Assembly (NCBI GenBank): GCA_015680685.1
Contig: MNCI01023457.1
Span: 100,797-164,796, forward strand
Direction: 5' to 3'
Length of the DNA: 64,000 bases
Source: Gnetum montanum
Taxonomy: Eukaryota > Streptophyta > Gnetopsida > Gnetales > Gnetaceae
Under the pieces are notes generated by a model. The model was not told the DNA's origin. It saw only the letters and a list, made by a program, of their open reading frames with translations, and did no database searches. Made by a program: the position numbers and the translations under genes. Positions 45,870 to 57,757 of the stretch are shown in pieces. Position 1 is the first letter of the stretch; each line of letters begins with the position of its first letter.

Positions 45870-47740
45870 ATGTCTTCTTCTCATAAGAGCAATTCACCAC
45901 CTAGGGATAATACAAAGGACAGTCGGCAACATCAAACACATAACCTAAATCCGCTAGTTCCTCAACAATATAGGTTGACATATAATCATCCCAATGAGTA
46001 TATCCCCAACTTTACTTTTATCCTTCATCAAGATGAACAGATGCGCTGGAGAGACTTGCAAGGTAACATAGTGTTACCTCTGGATCGTGCAGTCCCCAAC
46101 ATGCTCCTCTGTGCTCTAGCATAGATCAGCATGATGAAATTATTTGTCAAATAAGTTACATCATATTTTGACATGAGGGATTACCATCCCACAGCTTTGC
46201 AATGTATGAGGGACTCAAGGTAGGAGAGCCAACATACACTGTTGAAGGGCAAAGAGGTCCCGCACGTCCTAAGTGAAATAGGAGATGGTGAACCACTTAT
46301 AACGGGTTCTCTATCAAAATATGTTCCTCCTCTTAATGAAAGTGAGGAGGTGGTGTATCAAAACCTACGATCCACGATACACAACCCTGGTTCTGATCCC
46401 CGTGAACACCAACTGTTCACTGAGGGAACAACAACATACAACAAGGATAGGCACTCAGATCATCATCACAATCGGGGCTGAAGCCACAGAAGAGAAGGTA
46501 AGAAACATCATCATGGTGATGGTTCTCCTTCTTCTTCCCCTTATTCACATCATTCACCCTCTCCGTCCACATCTAGGTGTAGCCATCATGAGCATAACAG
46601 TGAGGATAGAGGTGGGCAAAATGAGAGACCTCAATGAGAGAGTCGAGAGAGAGGACAAGGGCATGAACGAAGGGAAAGTAGGGAACAACGAAGACATCAT
46701 AGACATCATGAAAGAGATGATCATGATGAGCACCTACTTGCCACCTGGAGCATGTTAAATATAACGGAGGCAATGAGAATACCAAAAAGGCATTTAAAAT
46801 ATAGTCAGATCAAACGCTTAGACATGAACAACATTCCATGCTTCAAAGGGGATACAACGCGGATCTGCAAAATCATTTACAAGAATTCCATGATGCCTAC
46901 GCCTTGTAGAACATAGAAAATGAGTGGCAGAAACTAAATTTGTTTCCCAGGACACTCATCAAGGAAGCAAAGAGTTAGTACCGATCCTTAGAACTAAAAA
47001 CCATTAGGAGGTGGAGTACGATGTTAGAACTCTTCAACGATAAATATCAAACGTACTCCAAAGTGTCTAATTTGTGTAAGCAGATCCAAGGATGGAAGCA
47101 AGGTACTCATGAACCCTTGGATGCTACCATGGGCCACTACTATGCATTGTTACATCGTTGCCCGGGCCATGGTTATGCACAGCGGGATCAACTCTGCCAC
47201 ATCGTAGATGGACTAAGGCATGAGACTAGAAGAACGCTTGGGACTTATGCCCAAGGGAGACTATCAGAACTTAGAGCCCATGAAATACATAGATTGTTGG
47301 AGCAAGTAGCCAAAGAAGAAGGTGAGCTACGAAAAACAGTGAGTGCGGAAAAATATAACTATGATCCTTCCCTTCGAAAAAATTGAGTGAAATTTTGTGA
47401 CAAGGAGGATGAGACAGCACTCGAAGAGTTGGTGAGTAGAAAAACCTTGCCGATTCAAAAACTAATAACCGAAGTATCAGCTAAGGTGGATCAATTGTGG
47501 GATTCCTTAGATTCTAGAATTGAAACTATCTTGAAAATTATAGAGGAGTCTAAGAAGGAACGAAGTAGTGACAAAGGTAAGACAAAGCAGAGAGATTCAG
47601 GCCCTACACATAACAAGGGTAATGGCAAATTTACCATCTCCGATGAGGTTGTGGATTCGAACATAGACGATGATGGTGGATGTGAGATCTGCTACTATGA
47701 CCATCCTAAGAGATGTTGTCCAATCATCTCACATCTATAG
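45870..47740 (+). pseudogene. Ath-5 gag
   Basis: Starts at 45870 (MSSSHKSNSPPRDNTKDS). HPNEYIPNFTFILHQDEQMR leads to PNMLLCALA, then a stop at 46122. Next open piece 46242-46481. After a His/Arg/Asp-rich stretch with frame changes, the capsid core is open at 47021-47386 (LELFNDKYQTYSKVSNL, LLHRCPGHGYAQRDQLCHIV, LSELRAHEIHRLLEQVAKEE). A single TGA (47384) separates it from 47387-47740, which ends in an acidic stretch with CEICYYDHPKRCC, possibly a degenerate zinc knuckle. Gag would form the particle that could package this element's RNA. Only a handful of lesions break it. Confidence 0.78.
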
Positions 47741-48479
47741 GAGTCTGGGGTGTATGCACTTAACTCGAGACTCAACCAACGGTAGATACCCCAAAGGTTA
47801 CGTTATCCCCAAGGTAACCCAAGGTAGCTCCACCAACCATTAACATACTATCCAAGTGGAACTCCACCACAACCCATCGGGCAGCGTTAGTAGTGGCAAT
47901 ACCCACAGTCATGGGGGATGCCACCGCCGAAACACCAATACACTTACCAGCAACCTAATCCTTATGTCTCTTATGTACAGCAGCCGGTTTCTCCAAGTGA
48001 CTCTAGGGGTCACACAACTCCCCAACATTACTACCAAGTTCTGGAGTACTTTAGGAGGACTCCTTCTCCTCCAGGAGGCACCCCACATACTTACCATCCT
48101 CCAACTCTATCCACACCTCTTCCACCTGTAGTTCCCATACAACCTACTCCAGCAATGCAAGGGGAACTCCCCACTCAACCGCAACAACGCCATGCTACAA
48201 GAGCAGTAAACATTCAACCCACTGCTAGTTCTGACAACTGTAAAAAGAAAAGACCTTTCTTCATAACCAAAAGCCCATATAAGCTCTTACAAAAATAAGT
48301 CGTTGAGTCTAGGTACACTCCTCCAACACATAAGGATTTGGAGCACCCTTCAGTCCAACAACAGAGCTTCATGCATACGATTATGTTAACACATATCGTA
48401 ACCAACTAGATCAAGGTAGGTCACCTTCCCAGGAAACTATCTGACCCTAGAAGTCCCTTAATCTATTTACAAGTTGCTG
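47741..48479 (+). pseudogene. Ath-5 Pro/Gln-rich gag-protease linker
   Basis: 47918-48298 is open: YQQPNPYVSYVQQPVSPSDS, then SPPGGTPHTYHPPT, LPPVVPIQPTPAMQGELPT and KKKRPFFITKSPYKLLQK, ending in a stop. The rest to 48479 contains DLEHPSVQQQ and LPRKLSDP with stops. Low-complexity linker typical of this position; no domain. Confidence 0.55.
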
Positions 48480-49018
48480 GGAACAAACCACATAAGGCTC
48501 TTCTTGACTTAGGTTCCGGAGTCAACCTAATTTCATGAGAGATGTATCAAGCCTATAACCTACCCCAACTTAAGAAGAGACACATCTAACTACAGCTAGC
48601 AGACCAGTCCATCATCATTCCCTTGGGATTAGTGGAGGACATTGTTACCACTATGTGTGATTGGTCTTACCCAGCTGATTTCGTGGTGATTGAAGTTAAC
48701 AACAACGAAGGGGACTTCCCAATTATAATGGGAAGGCCATGGCTGAGTACAATAGATGTGTACCTAGGGATGCACAATCTTTTCTTGGAGATATCTAAGG
48801 TAAATATTTATGGAAAGATCAAGAAGAAGAAAGTTCCATGCATCACATACAGTGACTCAGAGGGTGATGACATGGAAGAATGTTTAGCATCTCTTTCATG
48901 TAATCGGTGTGCCCAAGAAACAAAAATTCAAAGGTGCCTGTATGTAGCAACCACACCAGTAGTAGACACCCTGTGGTTGATAACTACTAGAAAGAGCAAC
49001 CCAATATGCATGGAATGA
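48480..49018 (+). pseudogene. Ath-5 aspartic protease
   Basis: KALLDLGSGVNLIS (D-L-G active site, about 48495-48535), a stop, EMYQAYNLPQLKKRHI, a stop, then LQLADQSIIIPLGLVEDIV and the open stretch from 48623 with FPIIMGRPWLSTIDVYLG, VPCITYSDSEGDDMEECLAS and LSCNRCAQETKIQRCLYVAT. Two stops lie in the active-site half. The enzyme would cut Gag. After the Cys-rich end the sequence joins directly to the pol tail instead of RT. Confidence 0.78.
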
Positions 49019-49203
49019 ACTAAGGAAACAACTCATGCTAACAATGAAGGCATAGACACATTGGAATATGAGCGTCGCCAACTTCCACCCCTTAATCTAA
49101 GAACATCAATGGGGAGAAGTTGGGCACTTCTAAGAAATTCAAATAGGCATTCATTGTTTCAGATCTCTCCCTTGCAACTCAGTCATGGGGGAGATGGCCA
49201 CCT
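49019..49203 (+). pseudogene. Ath-5 pol C-terminal tail
   Basis: After one stop (49016-49018): THANNEGIDTLEYERRQLPP, then RTSMGRSWALLRNSN and FQISPLQLSHGGDGHLC. It corresponds to the end of pol after integrase in Ath-3. The deletion junction therefore lies between about 49020 and 49090, at the same place as in Ath-1 (2996-3090). Confidence 0.65.
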
Positions 49204-49229
49204 ATGCTAATCATTGGAGGCCCTCAGTT

Positions 49230-49450
49230 CTTTTTAAGTTTTTGTTTTACACATTTTTGTTTTACAAGTTCTTGTTTTACATGTTTTTGTTTTACACGTT
49301 TTTCTCTTACACATTTTTTTTTTACAAATTTCTTTAACTTTTCTTGTTTTTCTTTTACAAATTTATTTCACTTTTCTATTTTTTGGTTTACACATTTCTT
49401 TAACTTTTCTTGTTTTTGTTTTTCAACATCGTTATACTTTTCCAATTTTT
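49230..49450 (+). repeat. T-rich minisatellite after pol
   Basis: Irregular tandem units of about 16-18 bases (TTTTTGTTTTACACA and variants), later with TTTCTTTAACTTTTC. The same repeat follows the pol tail in Ath-1 (3220-3350) and, reversed, in Ath-3 (36490-36580), so it belongs to the family. Confidence 0.75.
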
Positions 49451-51220
49451 TATGTGTGTTTGTGTGCGTGTTCTCCACCTTGTAAGTTTGTCACCAATAA
49501 GTGTTCTTCACGATGGTATGAACTGTTTTCATATTTATTGCCAATGTTTGGTTTTTACCTTTAAGTCATGATGTTGATACTAAGGTATGTTTCTTTTGAT
49601 ATGGTAGGCAATGAGTTCAATTCATCCATCCATCCACTAGTTTCTATGGTCTCTCTTGGCTTGGAAATATACAGTCTCTTTCTAAATAAGAACTTTAACG
49701 AATCGGTGACTAAGAATTTCTCAAACTAAGGAAGGACTCAAGGATTGAAAAGGGTGTGACTTCAAGGGAACTTGATGCATTTGTGTTGGCCGTTCTCTTG
49801 GGTGCTTGATGTTTTCTTCTTGAGTTTTCTTGCCATTCTGACGTTATCCAATTATCGAGAAGCTGAGAAAATAAAAATAACAAGGTCTTTGCATGGTGTG
49901 GTTCTCACGCATAAACACATAAAACAAAAAAACACAAAAAAAAAGTGAGAATTCAAAGCACACCCCTTAGAAAAAATAATCCCTTAGGCTACAAGCACTG
50001 GTTATGGAATAAAAATGTTCTCTCTAACTAAGGCCCTCCTCGCTTCCCATTCTCTCCTCATTTCTTTCATTGGAATGGTGGTAGCTCCTTGGAGAGGCAT
50101 TCTTGTTATTCAAGGGGATGGATTAGCCGAATGCATTAATGCAAAGTCACTGGAAGTGGTTTGTTTGAGGCCGGAGTTGGAATGAGATTTACCAAGTCAC
50201 TTTAACCATGCAATACACAAGGGGCTGTACACCACCTTGTTCTTGGGATTCCATTCCATTCTCCTCTCTCCATCCTTCTCTCCATTATTCACCTCATTGC
50301 CAGTTGTATCATTAGTGTATATTTTAGTAGATGCATTGTTTTATTTTTACTAAATTCTTGTGATTAAGACTTTAAATCTTGTTCCAAATGACATTCCTAG
50401 AGCCTACAGACTCTTTAAATGTGGGTTTGTTAGGGCATTAAGGGCATGAGCCTACTTTGGGGAGGACCCATTGACATTCCTATTTGGTGCACTGGTTAAC
50501 TTCTTTTCCCTAACATTTTTGCAATTAATTTTATTTTTTTCATTTCCATCTTGACATCCATTTCATCGATGTCATAGTTGTCACTTTTTATCTATCTTTC
50601 TTACTCCTTTTCTTTCTCCATTCTAACGCTACCGGAGGTTTGCGATTAGTCATGGGGGTACAGGGCCCGATTTTTTTGATTTCCTCCTAGTCCTAATTTT
50701 TTTTGATTTTTTTCCTAACCCCTACACCTTCGGTAGTCATCATTAATATATCTCCAGATCCGTATCAGCCATACCACAACCTAGCCAATGGACTTACACT
50801 GAAGCAAGGTATCAACTACATCAAAATTCATTTACCTTTGCAAATACAAAAATTGTGTTGTGTGTGCAGATGGTGATCATGCAACAATGGACCGGATCTG
50901 GAAGAAACACTTGGAATGGAGTAGTGTTGGAAGCAGCTATGCAAGGAGCAAGACTGATGGTGCGCTTACCTATGAAAAACGAAAGGCGCAATCTTGGCGT
51001 TGGCAGCAGCAACACTTCTTTCTCTCTATCTTTCTCAGCTACCAAATGAGGCCTGATGTCAATGTAATAAGGTGTTCACTCATATTTTCATGAACACCAG
51101 TTTTGTCAAGTCTTGTAATGATGATCCGTTCACATGTCATCCCATTAGTTTCATTTTGAGTCAATAATTCCATACCTTCCCGATATTATTGTAAGGAACT
51201 CGAGGACGAGTTTTCATTTT
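49451..51220 (+). other. Ath-5 3' noncoding region
   Basis: Shared with Ath-1 and Ath-3: CATGGTGTGGTTCTCACGC (49895), GAATTCAAAGCACACCCC, GGGCATGAGCCTACTTTGGG (50443), CAAGGAGCAAGACTGATGG (50942). No convincing coding frame; short open stretches near 50860-51093 are not preserved in Ath-1. Confidence 0.6.
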
Positions 51221-51232
51221 CTCATGGGGGTA
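51221..51232 (+). promoter_or_regulatory. Ath-5 polypurine tract
   Basis: CTCATGGGGGTA directly before the 3' LTR. The same motif precedes the 3' LTRs of Ath-1 (5126-5136) and, reversed, Ath-6 (54769-54780). Confidence 0.65.
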
Positions 51233-52093
51233 TGATGGGACATGATATCACATGGGTTACGATATCATGTATGCGATATCGCAGCCATCGTGATATCGCA
51301 TCCCTCGTGATATCGCATACACGATATCGCATCTTCCCCTGCGATATCGCAATGCGTCGTCATATCTATAAATAAGAGGTGGCTCTCCCTTATTTCATCA
51401 TCTAGGCCTAGACTGTAGTGAAACTCTGGCAGTTTTTCCACTCTAGAGATAAATTGATTTCCATGTGCCCGCAGTAGGAACTCCAGAGTGAACGGATCTT
51501 TATTCGAGCAAACATTGTACCTGAACACAAGTTTGTGTACGACAATAAGGACGAGCTTCTTGGATAAACCTTACAGTGCATGGAATAGGCTAATTAGGAA
51601 TTTTATTTACTGTTATTTATTATTCATTATTTACATGCTTTATCAGTTATTAATTCTCTCTCAACCCTTTTCTCCTAGTTAAGTGCCTCAGTACAACTGC
51701 TTTGAGCACGTGCGTTACGCGTGGTGATCTTAGCAACGATTAGCATTTGGTAACCACGGTTGCATTGGTTTAGGGTGTGTACGGTAAGTGGGAATGGATG
51801 CTGACACTAGGTTAATTTAGATTTAGTTCGTTAGTTAGAGTTAGTAATTAGTCTCTTCACCCTCCAACTCAATAGCATAGGGGATAAAACACAAAAAGAT
51901 ATAAAAATCATATACCTCAGACTTACTTAACCATACACCGTGACAAATACAAGTAAGTCTGGGAAGACAACGAATAATTAACCTTAAGTGTTCCATGAGA
52001 CGTGTAGGCACTTAGTCTGCAGAGTTCGATCGGATCATGCGTGTTACACTCATATTCGTATGGTTGAGTGTAGGGGTACCTCGCCACTCATCA
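51233..52093 (+). repeat. Ath-5 3' LTR
   Basis: 861 bases, TGATGGGACATGATATCAC to CGCCACTCATCA. It has about eight GATATC cores (51243-51350), more than its 5' partner, and TATA box CTATAAATAA at 51366-51375. CTAGC follows at 52094-52098. Confidence 0.88.
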
Positions 52094-52098
52094 CTAGC

Positions 52099-52771
52099 CG
52101 AGTCTTGCAGTTTTATCTTTCCAAAGTTAGAATATTTTCTAAGTGCCCATAGTAGAAGTGAGAAGTGTAAGGATCTTTATTTGAGCACTACTATACTTGA
52201 GCACCTCATTGTGATTGACAATAAAGATGAGCTTTCTTCATAAGCCTTGTAGCCCTTAGACTTAGCCTAATGTTTACTTAATGCATTTATTATTCATGAA
52301 ATTTACTTTAATGAATGTAATTAATTAATTAATTTTAAATAATTAATATACATAAGTACAACCATCTTGAGCATACACTTAACACTTGGTAATCCCTATA
52401 GTGCTTAACACTTAGTAACATAGTAGTTTTGTAACATGTTTAGGATCTGTGCGGCAGATGGGAATAGATACTTATGTTAGGATTAGCTAAGAATTATTTA
52501 GTTATTAGATTAATTAAACATTTAATTACTTTATTTTTGGCACTTAGGTGACATAATAAAAAATATAAAATGATAAAAATCATATGCTTTGGTTACACTT
52601 AACCATACCTTTGCACTTCACAAGGGAAACTGAGAAGACAATGATCACATCCATTAAATTCACTACCTAGACCCAATGTGCTTAGAGAGCTTAAGTCTAT
52701 AGAATTCAACTGGATCACTTAGTAAATGCTAGTGATTCATATTGGGTGAAGGGATTGCTCATTGGTTATCA
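52099..52771 (+). repeat. Ath-4 5' LTR, second part
   Basis: Follows the Ath-5 target duplication. It shows the family landmarks in order: TCTTTCCAAAGTTAGAATATTTTC, GGATCTTTATTTGAGCAC, CAATAAAGATGAGC (52220), CATATGCTTTGGTTACACTTAACC, ending TTATCA. More diverged than Ath-5 LTRs. Confidence 0.7.
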
Positions 52772-52772
52772 T

Positions 52773-52790
52773 TGGTGTCATTGCCAAGGA
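52773..52790 (+). promoter_or_regulatory. Ath-4 primer-binding site, tRNA-Asp type (decayed)
   Basis: TGGTGTCATTGCCAAGGA. All differences from TGGCGCCGTTGCCGGGGA are transitions. Confidence 0.7.
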
Positions 52791-52921
52791 CTTTAGTTAG
52801 CTACATGTGCTACCTCGGAGTTAGTGAAAGTATATAATGACATTGTAATGAATCCAAAAGTACAATTATTAAGAAAAGTAGCAATACTAACAAAAGCACA
52901 CTATTCTTTTCCAGATCTAAT

Positions 52922-53867
52922 ATGGCTTCTTCTCATAGGGAAGATTCTTCATTGCCATACAAAGGCAAAACTAATTAACAAAGGTGTGAAGGGTCAAGAT
53001 TGCCAATGCTCCAACAATGCAAAGTGCTCTATACTCATCCTGATGAGTATGTTCCAGACTTAACCTTCATCCTCCATTAGGATGAATAGCTGCAGTGGAG
53101 GGATATGGAGGGCAAAATTATGTTGCCACTAGATCAATCAATTCCTACAATGCTACTCCAAAATCACATGAAATTGGCCATCATAGGACTCAATGCAAAG
53201 TACGTTGTGCAAGATCATGACTATCGGGATTATCATCCCACTCAGGCACAACAAAAGAAAGATTAGCAATAGGACATTCACTATAAGGTGTCAAATGGGA
53301 AATAGTTCACAAACCCTTGTTCCTGCTAGGCAAGAAGGAAGATGAAGATTACTTCTTTAGGGTTCTCAAAACACTGATTCTCCTCCTCTCTTCTTTGATG
53401 AAGGGGACCCTTACTAGAATTTACAATCCACTATAAAAAATCATGGTTTTGGGAAGAACTAGTATGATGACCATGGGGACTCCAAAGGAGAAAGTCAATA
53501 TATGAACTAGCACAAGCACCATAACAAAGATAGACATGGTGAACATGGTTGTGAGCAAAGTAGAGGGAGTAGTAGGCATTGTACTAGTGCTAGCTCTCCT
53601 TCCTCATCATCTTCAATGTACTCATCTTCTTCCTCCTCTAGCTCTGACCAAAGTTGTAGAGGATGTGACCATGATAGAGGTGATCGGTAGGATAGAGATG
53701 ATCATAGGACTCACTAGAATAGTAGAGACTAGGGGCATGGGAAATCAAGGGAGGCCTACCACCAAAAAATAATGGATAGCATAGGGCATCATATGCATCA
53801 TCACCATCATAAGGGCTATGACTATGATGAGCCTTTGCTTGCAATAAGGAACATGCTTGATGAGGCA
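52922..53867 (+). pseudogene. Ath-4 gag, N-terminal part
   Basis: Starts MASSHREDSS (52922), then YTHPDEYVPDLTFILH and RDMEGKIMLPLDQSIPTMLL with two stops, NAKYVVQDHDYRDYHPTQAQ, and later an Asp/Arg/His-rich region with frame changes. It is parallel to Ath-5 45870-46760. It ends at about 53867 where the Ath-6 LTR begins, before the capsid core. Confidence 0.65.
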
Positions 53868-54768
53868 TGAAGTAATATCACCCAACCATACTAAATATGA
53901 TTGTTCACACTTAGCCTAGTCGAATTCCATAGACATGGCAATGTGATTATGCTAGTAATTGGTTGAGTTCATGATCATTGTCTTCCCACATGACCTAGTA
54001 AAAATCAATGCATATGGTTTAACTCATAGTGAGGTGTATGATAATTGATGTTGCATTGGCCATTTTACTCCTAGTAAACATAAGGTAAATGAAAGTGATT
54101 TCTAAGTCTAAGTAAACAACAAATGAGTGTAATCTAGCCTAGGCGATTGACATTTGTTCCAGACTCTCTCCACATGTCTTAGACTTATGTAATCATTACT
54201 AGGATTACCAAGTATCTCACTACTAGGCAAACCAAGTGATACTACTATTGGGTTACTAAATGATCACACTTCACACTTGGAATCAATAACATCCATTCCA
54301 CTTAACAAAAATAAAAGTAAAGTTCATGGAAAAGTAAATCAGTAATTAGGGAAATAGTAAACATTATACTAAGTCAAAATAGTAAACATTAGTCTAAGTA
54401 AATAGTAAAGAAATCTAAGTGATGCTAAAATGACACAAAGTAATCTTGATCTTTATTTTTGGTCATGAAATGTGTCCAAGTACATTCCACTTGAATAAAG
54501 ACTCCATTCCATCACTTAACATCACACTACAGGCATACATTGCTAAGTGCTAAGTAGTAAAATATAAAAATAAGCTGATAGAACTTCACTAAGGTTAGAA
54601 TGAAACTACTATTGGATCATGCACTTAAGTGTGATATTTATAGGCCTGCACGTGTTTGCCATATTGGAGATCCAATGTCATAGCTTATGCCCTAGTATCA
54701 AGGATCTGATATCATAGCTTTGATATTGAATACCCGACATCATAGTTGATAAAAAATGCAACTATTCA
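53868..54768 (-). repeat. Ath-6 3' LTR (complete)
   Basis: On minus: TGAATAGTTGCATTTTTTATC (54768) to about TGATATTACTTCA (53868). U3 has several GATATCA/GATGTC motifs (54660-54745); TATA near 54633-54643 (CTATAAATA on minus). 53930-54199 matches 62520-62790 and 54155-54460 matches 58080-58375. The left border is approximate. Confidence 0.72.
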
Positions 54769-54949
54769 TACCCCCATGACTAACTGAAAACTCACCCTTA
54801 AGTTAAAACAAAATGAGGATGGATTTCATTACAAAATTTGGAGGTAGATTCTCATGACATTGACTACTATGTACATGACTCTTAATTGCTGAAGTGGTAT
54901 TTACAAAAATGACACAAAACATGATATGAAAAATTTAATAAAAAAACTT

Positions 54950-57757
54950 TGGCGAAGCTTGATGTAGCCTTATGTAGTTCTAGGTGGCAATGGCTCCTCC
55001 ATCAATTGCTTCTCCTTGTTATCAAGCTTCTAAAATCTATATTAGTTTAAGAGAACCTAAAGCTTCTCCTCTTCCATTCTTGCATCATGTACCATCCATG
55101 CTTGTTGTACAATGTGTGATAGAGTGAGTACATCCTATGGGATTCGCAATTGCAAAAACATATTATTTGCCTTGACATACCAAGCTACAAGTCACCTCCT
55201 TTCTTCTTCAAAAGCTCTAGCCTTTTCATGTAGTTCATGATAATTTGTTAATCTTCTAGTCAAGTTTACTACTACATCTTTTTTCCCTTGGTAACCAACC
55301 TTCATTGCTTCCAGTTCAAACTTTTCCACTTGGATTTTTTGCAAAGCATCTTTACAATCTACAAACTCTTTTTCATATAGAGCATATGTGGCTACCACTT
55401 GTTATTCTAATTCATTCCTAGACTTTCCTACTATCAACATGGCTAAGTTAGCATAATGGAAGTTAGCTAACCCCATGTACTCTTTCATATCCTCAATTTG
55501 CAGGTCTTGGTGGACAAGGGCATAACTATCAAGAATGGGTTGCCAATCAAGATACTATGCTAAAATGGTGTTGATTTTGTCTTTTTCCATCTAGATCTCC
55601 TTCTTCTTAATTTGATTGTACATGCTCACCTAATCTCAAAAGTGTTCCTTGAGCCTCTCATGTTTCTTTGCCTCATTTTGCTACATGCTTGTTTCAATGA
55701 CTAACTTTTATCAAATGGCACATACCTCCTTCATTAAAAGGATTTTACTTTCTCTTGCAAGGTGACTCATGTTTTGGTTAATCATTACCAAGTGTTCTCT
55801 CAACTAGTGGATGCTCTCTTCTTAGATGTTTTTATGGTTTTCCACTGTGGTCAACCTCATTTTATCAACAACAAGTTGTTTATTTTCTTCTTAAACTATG
55901 GTAAGTGCCTTCACATGTGCATATGTTTATGCTTCAACTACGGAGGCATTCCATACCACTTTCTTCTTCTTTGTTACCATTTGTTTATTCTACTTGATCA
56001 AGTAATTTATCTGCTCTATTCTAAACTATTCTATCTAGTCAGGTGTAATGATTTTTGTAGAATATTTATGTTCAGCTCTCAAGGCTGCAAGCTCTTCTTG
56101 TAATCTTAAATTTTTATTTTCTACATGCTCTACCCTTGTCTCTACCATGACCAGTTTTTCTTTGGTAGTTATGAGCTTGGACTGTACCATAGTGACATCA
56201 CCAGGGATGTCAAAATGTATTGTCATGACTAGCTTAGTCTATAGTATTCTATCGAGCACATCCTCATGATCAGTAGGAGTCATTGAGGTTTCAACTTACA
56301 TTTGAGCATCTCTGGCTCCAGTTAGATATATTAGTGACACAATAGGTATGTTGAAAGATTCTTTGATGTAATTGGTGATCACCTTTGCTACCCCTACTGC
56401 ATCTTGGTGTTGCATTATCACTATTGTGGCTCCCTCTCCAATCTCTAGCACCACTTAGAATGATGCAACATTTCCAGAGATCTATTGTGATCATTGCACC
56501 TCTTCTCTTAACTATAGTGAGATCTGTTCACTTACTAGATTTGCTAAAACTATGGGCTAGATGGCACTATTGATAACTTTGTAAAAATTAGCCTCCTCCC
56601 ATGTTCCTCAGCTGATGGTTTTTGCAATCTATTGCAAATGACTCGTCAATGGTCTATAATCTTGTGACAATGGTGATTGAACTTACTGTTGTTGTTGTTC
56701 TTACTATTGCTACTCTTCTCTTGTTGTTATTACTATTGATATTATTGTTGCTTCTGTTGTTTCCCTTGCTCTTGTTCTTGTACTTGTTCTTCACCCTAAT
56801 CCTTCCTAGGTGGCACTGGTTTGAGTAATTTAGCATATGAAGCATTTTAGGCTCTCTTGGGAACATCATTGGTGTATCCCAAGATTCTGGCTTGCTTGAA
56901 CAGCTTTTTGATAAGGCAAGGAAATGGAAGTGTTGGCTTTATTGCCTTCCTTTCTTGAAACCACCTCTAAATTTCCATAAAATAGAATTGTGCAAGGTTG
57001 GCATTGTATTTGCCCATGAGGATCGCACTTCCTCTAGCTACATGAGTGGATAGTTAGTTGAGTCCTTTTGTTAGGAATAGATGATAGGCATCAATTTTCA
57101 AGAAGATTATTTCTTCCAAAGTTAGCTCATTATAGCCCTTATCTTCTTTGCCATATGTCCATTTCAAGCATAGTTTTCTAGTTTCAGGAGCTTATCAGGT
57201 TAACAAATGTGCTAACCTTGCTCCTTCATTGGGTATGTTCAAAGCTATTGCAATTCCCTTGATTGAGAAAAAAACTGAGACTCTACCAATGTTAACTGAT
57301 GTACCCTCTTTCTTATTGTGCCAAAACTAGTAAGTTTTTCTAAGATACTATTCACCACTATTAGATAGGATAGACCATAATGGTAATACCTGAAGTTTTG
57401 TCTTTACTGCTTCTAGCATAAATTCCATGAATGGGTCAAAGTTCATTTGCACAATAACTGTGGTCAAGATGGATCTTTCTTGAATAGCTTGGAGGCAGTT
57501 CTATGGCAATGTGAGGCATTGTCCTTACATTGGTGGTTCTTCTACCTCTTCTTGGGCCAATTATCCCATAGGAGGAGTCTCATGATGAATGCTAAATGAT
57601 TGGGATTTCTACTCCTCATGTTTTGGTTCTTATCCTCTAGTTCAACCTCTACCTTGGCCTCTTGGTCATTTACTTGCTCCTTGTGAGGGTCCTCCTTGTG
57701 CTCCTCTTTTTGAGGCCATCTATAATTGTTAAGGAATTGGGAATTATTAGAAATCAT
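54950..57757 (-). pseudogene. Athila third ORF (env position), plant transposon domain plus coiled coil
   Basis: Begins near 57757 (MISNNSQFLNNY) with an acidic/basic stretch. Central blocks at about 57330-56850 follow: VSVFFSIKGIAIALNIPNEG, LTLEEIIFLKIDAYHLF, HVARGSAILMGKYNANL and LPFPCLIKKLFKQA. These resemble the 'putative plant transposon protein' domain found in the ORF downstream of pol in Athila elements. The C-terminal half is coiled-coil-like: VETRVEHVENKNLRLQEELA (56120), then YEKEFVDCKDALQKIQVEKF (55370) and HELHEKARAFEEERR. It sits between pol and the purine tract, the site of the env-like ORF in Athila. Function unknown; frames are broken several times. Confidence 0.55.

Larger units (their letters stand above)
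44918..52093 (+). mobile_element. Ath-5: complete non-autonomous Athila-like element
   Basis: 7.18 kb, TG...CA, with a perfect 5-base target duplication CTAGC at 44913-44917 and 52094-52098. Order: 5' LTR, tRNA-Asp primer site, gag, protease, pol tail, minisatellite, noncoding 3' region, purine tract, 3' LTR. RT, RNase H and integrase are absent although both ends and the target duplication are intact. The LTRs are very similar by eye, so it is among the younger insertions. The same deletion occurs in Ath-1. Confidence 0.9.
44753..53867 (+). mobile_element. Ath-4: older Athila-like element, split by Ath-5
   Basis: The 5' LTR begins TGATGAATCGCTATGC (44753). It is interrupted after 44917 by Ath-5 and resumes at 52094/52099, reaching its end TTATCA at 52771. 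The primer site and gag follow to about 53867, where Ath-6 begins. It must be older than Ath-5. Pol and 3' LTR are missing. Confidence 0.72.

Noticed and set aside
50855-51093. Overlapping short open frames in the Ath-5 3' region as an extra gene
   Set aside because: The corresponding region in Ath-1 (4770-5000) does not keep the same frame.
56654-56869. Asn-rich product as a prion-like protein
   Set aside because: It arises from a microsatellite-like TTG/TTA repeat inside the decayed env-position ORF.
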